DNA from: Armatimonadota bacterium
Lineage (GTDB): Bacteria > Armatimonadota > UBA5829
Assembly (NCBI GenBank): GCA_023474015.1
Contig: JAMCYN010000129.1
Span: 1-64,000 of the forward strand
DNA length: 64,000 nucleotides
Direction of reading: 5' to 3'
Shown here: positions 63,077-64,000 of the stretch, piece by piece
Position numbering within the stretch: position 1 is the stretch's first letter
Layout of the letters: every line of letters begins with the position of its first letter
Notes under the pieces: model-generated
Told to the model about the DNA's origin: nothing
The model's database searches: none
The model's input: only the letters and a program-made list of their open reading frames with translations
Translations under genes and position numbers: made by a program

Positions 63077-63541
63077 TTGTCGGTGGTATTTATTGTTGCT
63101 CCGATGGTGGTAGCGGGATGGCCCGTTATGTGCGGGGCGATTGCCGCTGCAGCGGGCGCGCTGGGCTACAAGGCGTTATCCAGAGAACATGATATGCTGG
63201 ATAGCGAAAGGGATTCGGAGAGATGGGTCGAAGTACCTATTGAGGAGAGTCAGATAGTCGCGGAGTCGATGGCCCGCGATAGTCAGTTCACGATCAAGAA
63301 CGATGATGTGACCGCCACATTCAGCCGCTCGGCTGACGGTCGATGCACAGCGCATGTTTCCGGGGATAATAAGACAGACGCCCAGTTGCGGGCAATTGGG
63401 CAAGAACTGGTTGGAAGAGTAACGCAGCAATATGCCTACAATAAGGTTGTCACGGAACTCAAGGGCCAGGGTTTTACTGTAACCAGCGAGGAAGTGACGG
63501 CGGATCAGGCAATCAGAATACACGTGACGAAATACGTCTGA
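63077..63541 (+). CDS. DUF1257 (Ycf35)-like small protein
   Basis: The 154-residue protein starts with a hydrophobic stretch (about residues 2-33, VAPMVVAGWPVMCGAIAAAAG) that may be a membrane anchor. Its C-terminal half resembles DUF1257/Ycf35: LVGRVTQQYAYNKVVTELKGQGFTVTSEEV. The function of that domain is unknown. TTG 63077 is chosen because GGAGG lies 8 bases upstream; the longer GTG frame would cover that site. A TPR gene follows 14 bases after the stop and probably shares the transcript. Confidence 0.65.
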   Translation: MSVVFIVAPMVVAGWPVMCGAIAAAAGALGYKALSREHDMLDSERDSERWVEVPIEESQIVAESMARDSQFTIKNDDVTATFSRSADGRCTAHVSGDNKTDAQLRAIGQELVGRVTQQYAYNKVVTELKGQGFTVTSEEVTADQAIRIHVTKYV

Positions 63542-63555
63542 GCGGAAGGAATCAG

Positions 63556-64000
63556 TTGGGCAGATTTGAACACCTTGAAATGGGCGATCGTGAGCCACAG
63601 GGACAGGGCGCTCATACGGAGTATTCCGGTGTTATCGATCAACACTATTACCTGGAAAGGGCCAACGAGGCATTCGCGGAAGATGACTATGAGAAGGCGC
63701 TCGCGTTCTATTCCAGGACGCTTCAGTACGACATAAGCATGGAGGAGGGCTGGCTGGGCCAACTCCGGTGCCTCATAGAACTCGGTGAACTGCCCGAAGC
63801 TGTGATCTGGTCTAACCGAGCCTTTGAGAAGTTCCCAAAATCGGCGTCGATCCTGGCGGCGAGAGCGGTTGCGGAGGCTAGATCCGGCAGGTCCGGCGCG
63901 GCTATCCAATACTCCGACTCAGCTTTTTCGAACCAGGGCGTCGGTTCTTATGCCTGGGTGGCAAGGGGCGAAGTTCTTCTGGCGACAAGCGCTGCAAACG
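63556..64000 (+). CDS. TPR-repeat protein, cut by the window end
   Basis: The frame is open to the window end, with 148 codons visible. Tetratricopeptide-like helices can be read: YLERANEAFAEDDYEKALAFY, GWLGQLRCLIELGELPEAV and SASILAARAVAEARSGRSG. TTG 63556 has AAGGA 5 bases upstream; an ATG at 63580 is the alternative. It starts 14 bases after the DUF1257-like gene, so the pair is likely an operon. The TPR region would bind partner proteins; which ones cannot be told. Confidence 0.7.
   Translation, partial: MGRFEHLEMGDREPQGQGAHTEYSGVIDQHYYLERANEAFAEDDYEKALAFYSRTLQYDISMEEGWLGQLRCLIELGELPEAVIWSNRAFEKFPKSASILAARAVAEARSGRSGAAIQYSDSAFSNQGVGSYAWVARGEVLLATSAAN

Overview
The window looks like chromosome from a GC-rich, diderm (outer-membrane) bacterium with a large multiheme c-type cytochrome repertoire. 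Evidence for two membranes is a full-length TamB, an MtrB/PioB-like outer-membrane barrel with a ten-CxxCH partner, DsbD, and PBP1A/PBP2. The mix of a family B DNA polymerase, DUF1638 and HgdB-like proteins, a copper-amine-oxidase-N-like secreted protein, VCBS/FG-GAP giants and many short palindromic repeats would suit an uncultured lineage such as Armatimonadota. That assignment is inference only; no rRNA or other decisive marker is present.

Layout. 1-2.2 kb: a cytochrome fragment and a 28-CxxCH membrane-anchored cytochrome. 2.2-6.4 kb: a PhoB/PhoR-type two-component pair and a membrane GAF sensor protein. 6.4-10.6 kb: bL25, a family B DNA polymerase, a small membrane protein and tRNA-Pro(CGG). 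10.8-17.2 kb: a secreted Ig/amine-oxidase-N-like protein, an RsbW-like kinase, a DUF433/DUF5615 toxin-antitoxin-like pair, DsbD, and a sigma-70 factor followed by a tiny LuxR-type protein. 18-22.7 kb: an acyl-CoA dehydrogenase, then the barrel and decaheme cytochrome of a putative electron conduit behind a strong promoter and a 12-codon upstream ORF. 22.8-35.1 kb: DUF1638, a SpoU methyltransferase, a secreted repeat protein, a type IIG-like restriction-methylation enzyme, a papain-family protease, an HgdB-like protein, and QueE/QueD of the queuosine pathway. 35.2-43.7 kb: PBP1A, PBP2, a phosphatase-fold membrane protein, a PAS-SpoIIE phosphatase and an ECF sigma factor. 44-52.6 kb: the overlapping lipB-ORF6N-tamB cluster and a DUF485/ActP acetate transporter pair. 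52.6-62.9 kb: an accessory-looking segment with an IS3 remnant, two decayed comM 3' fragments, an XRE protein and an 8.7-kb VCBS/FG-GAP gene. The right edge holds a DUF1257-like gene and a TPR gene cut by the window.

How the parts fit. DsbD can supply reductant for the many CxxCH apocytochromes, and the 28-heme protein could hand electrons to the decaheme/barrel conduit across the outer membrane; this is inferred from families, not shown here. Promoters of the TTGACA/TATAAT type are easy to see. Three genes (polB, dsbD and the SpoU methyltransferase) have their -10 box only 5-10 bases before the start codon, suggesting leaderless mRNAs.

The most unusual genome-scale signal is a set of hairpins with simple-sequence arms around gene ends, many centred on a GGGA/TCCC or CCCTTC core, plus an identical 31-bp palindrome found twice. 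Some lie inside reading frames and are translated.
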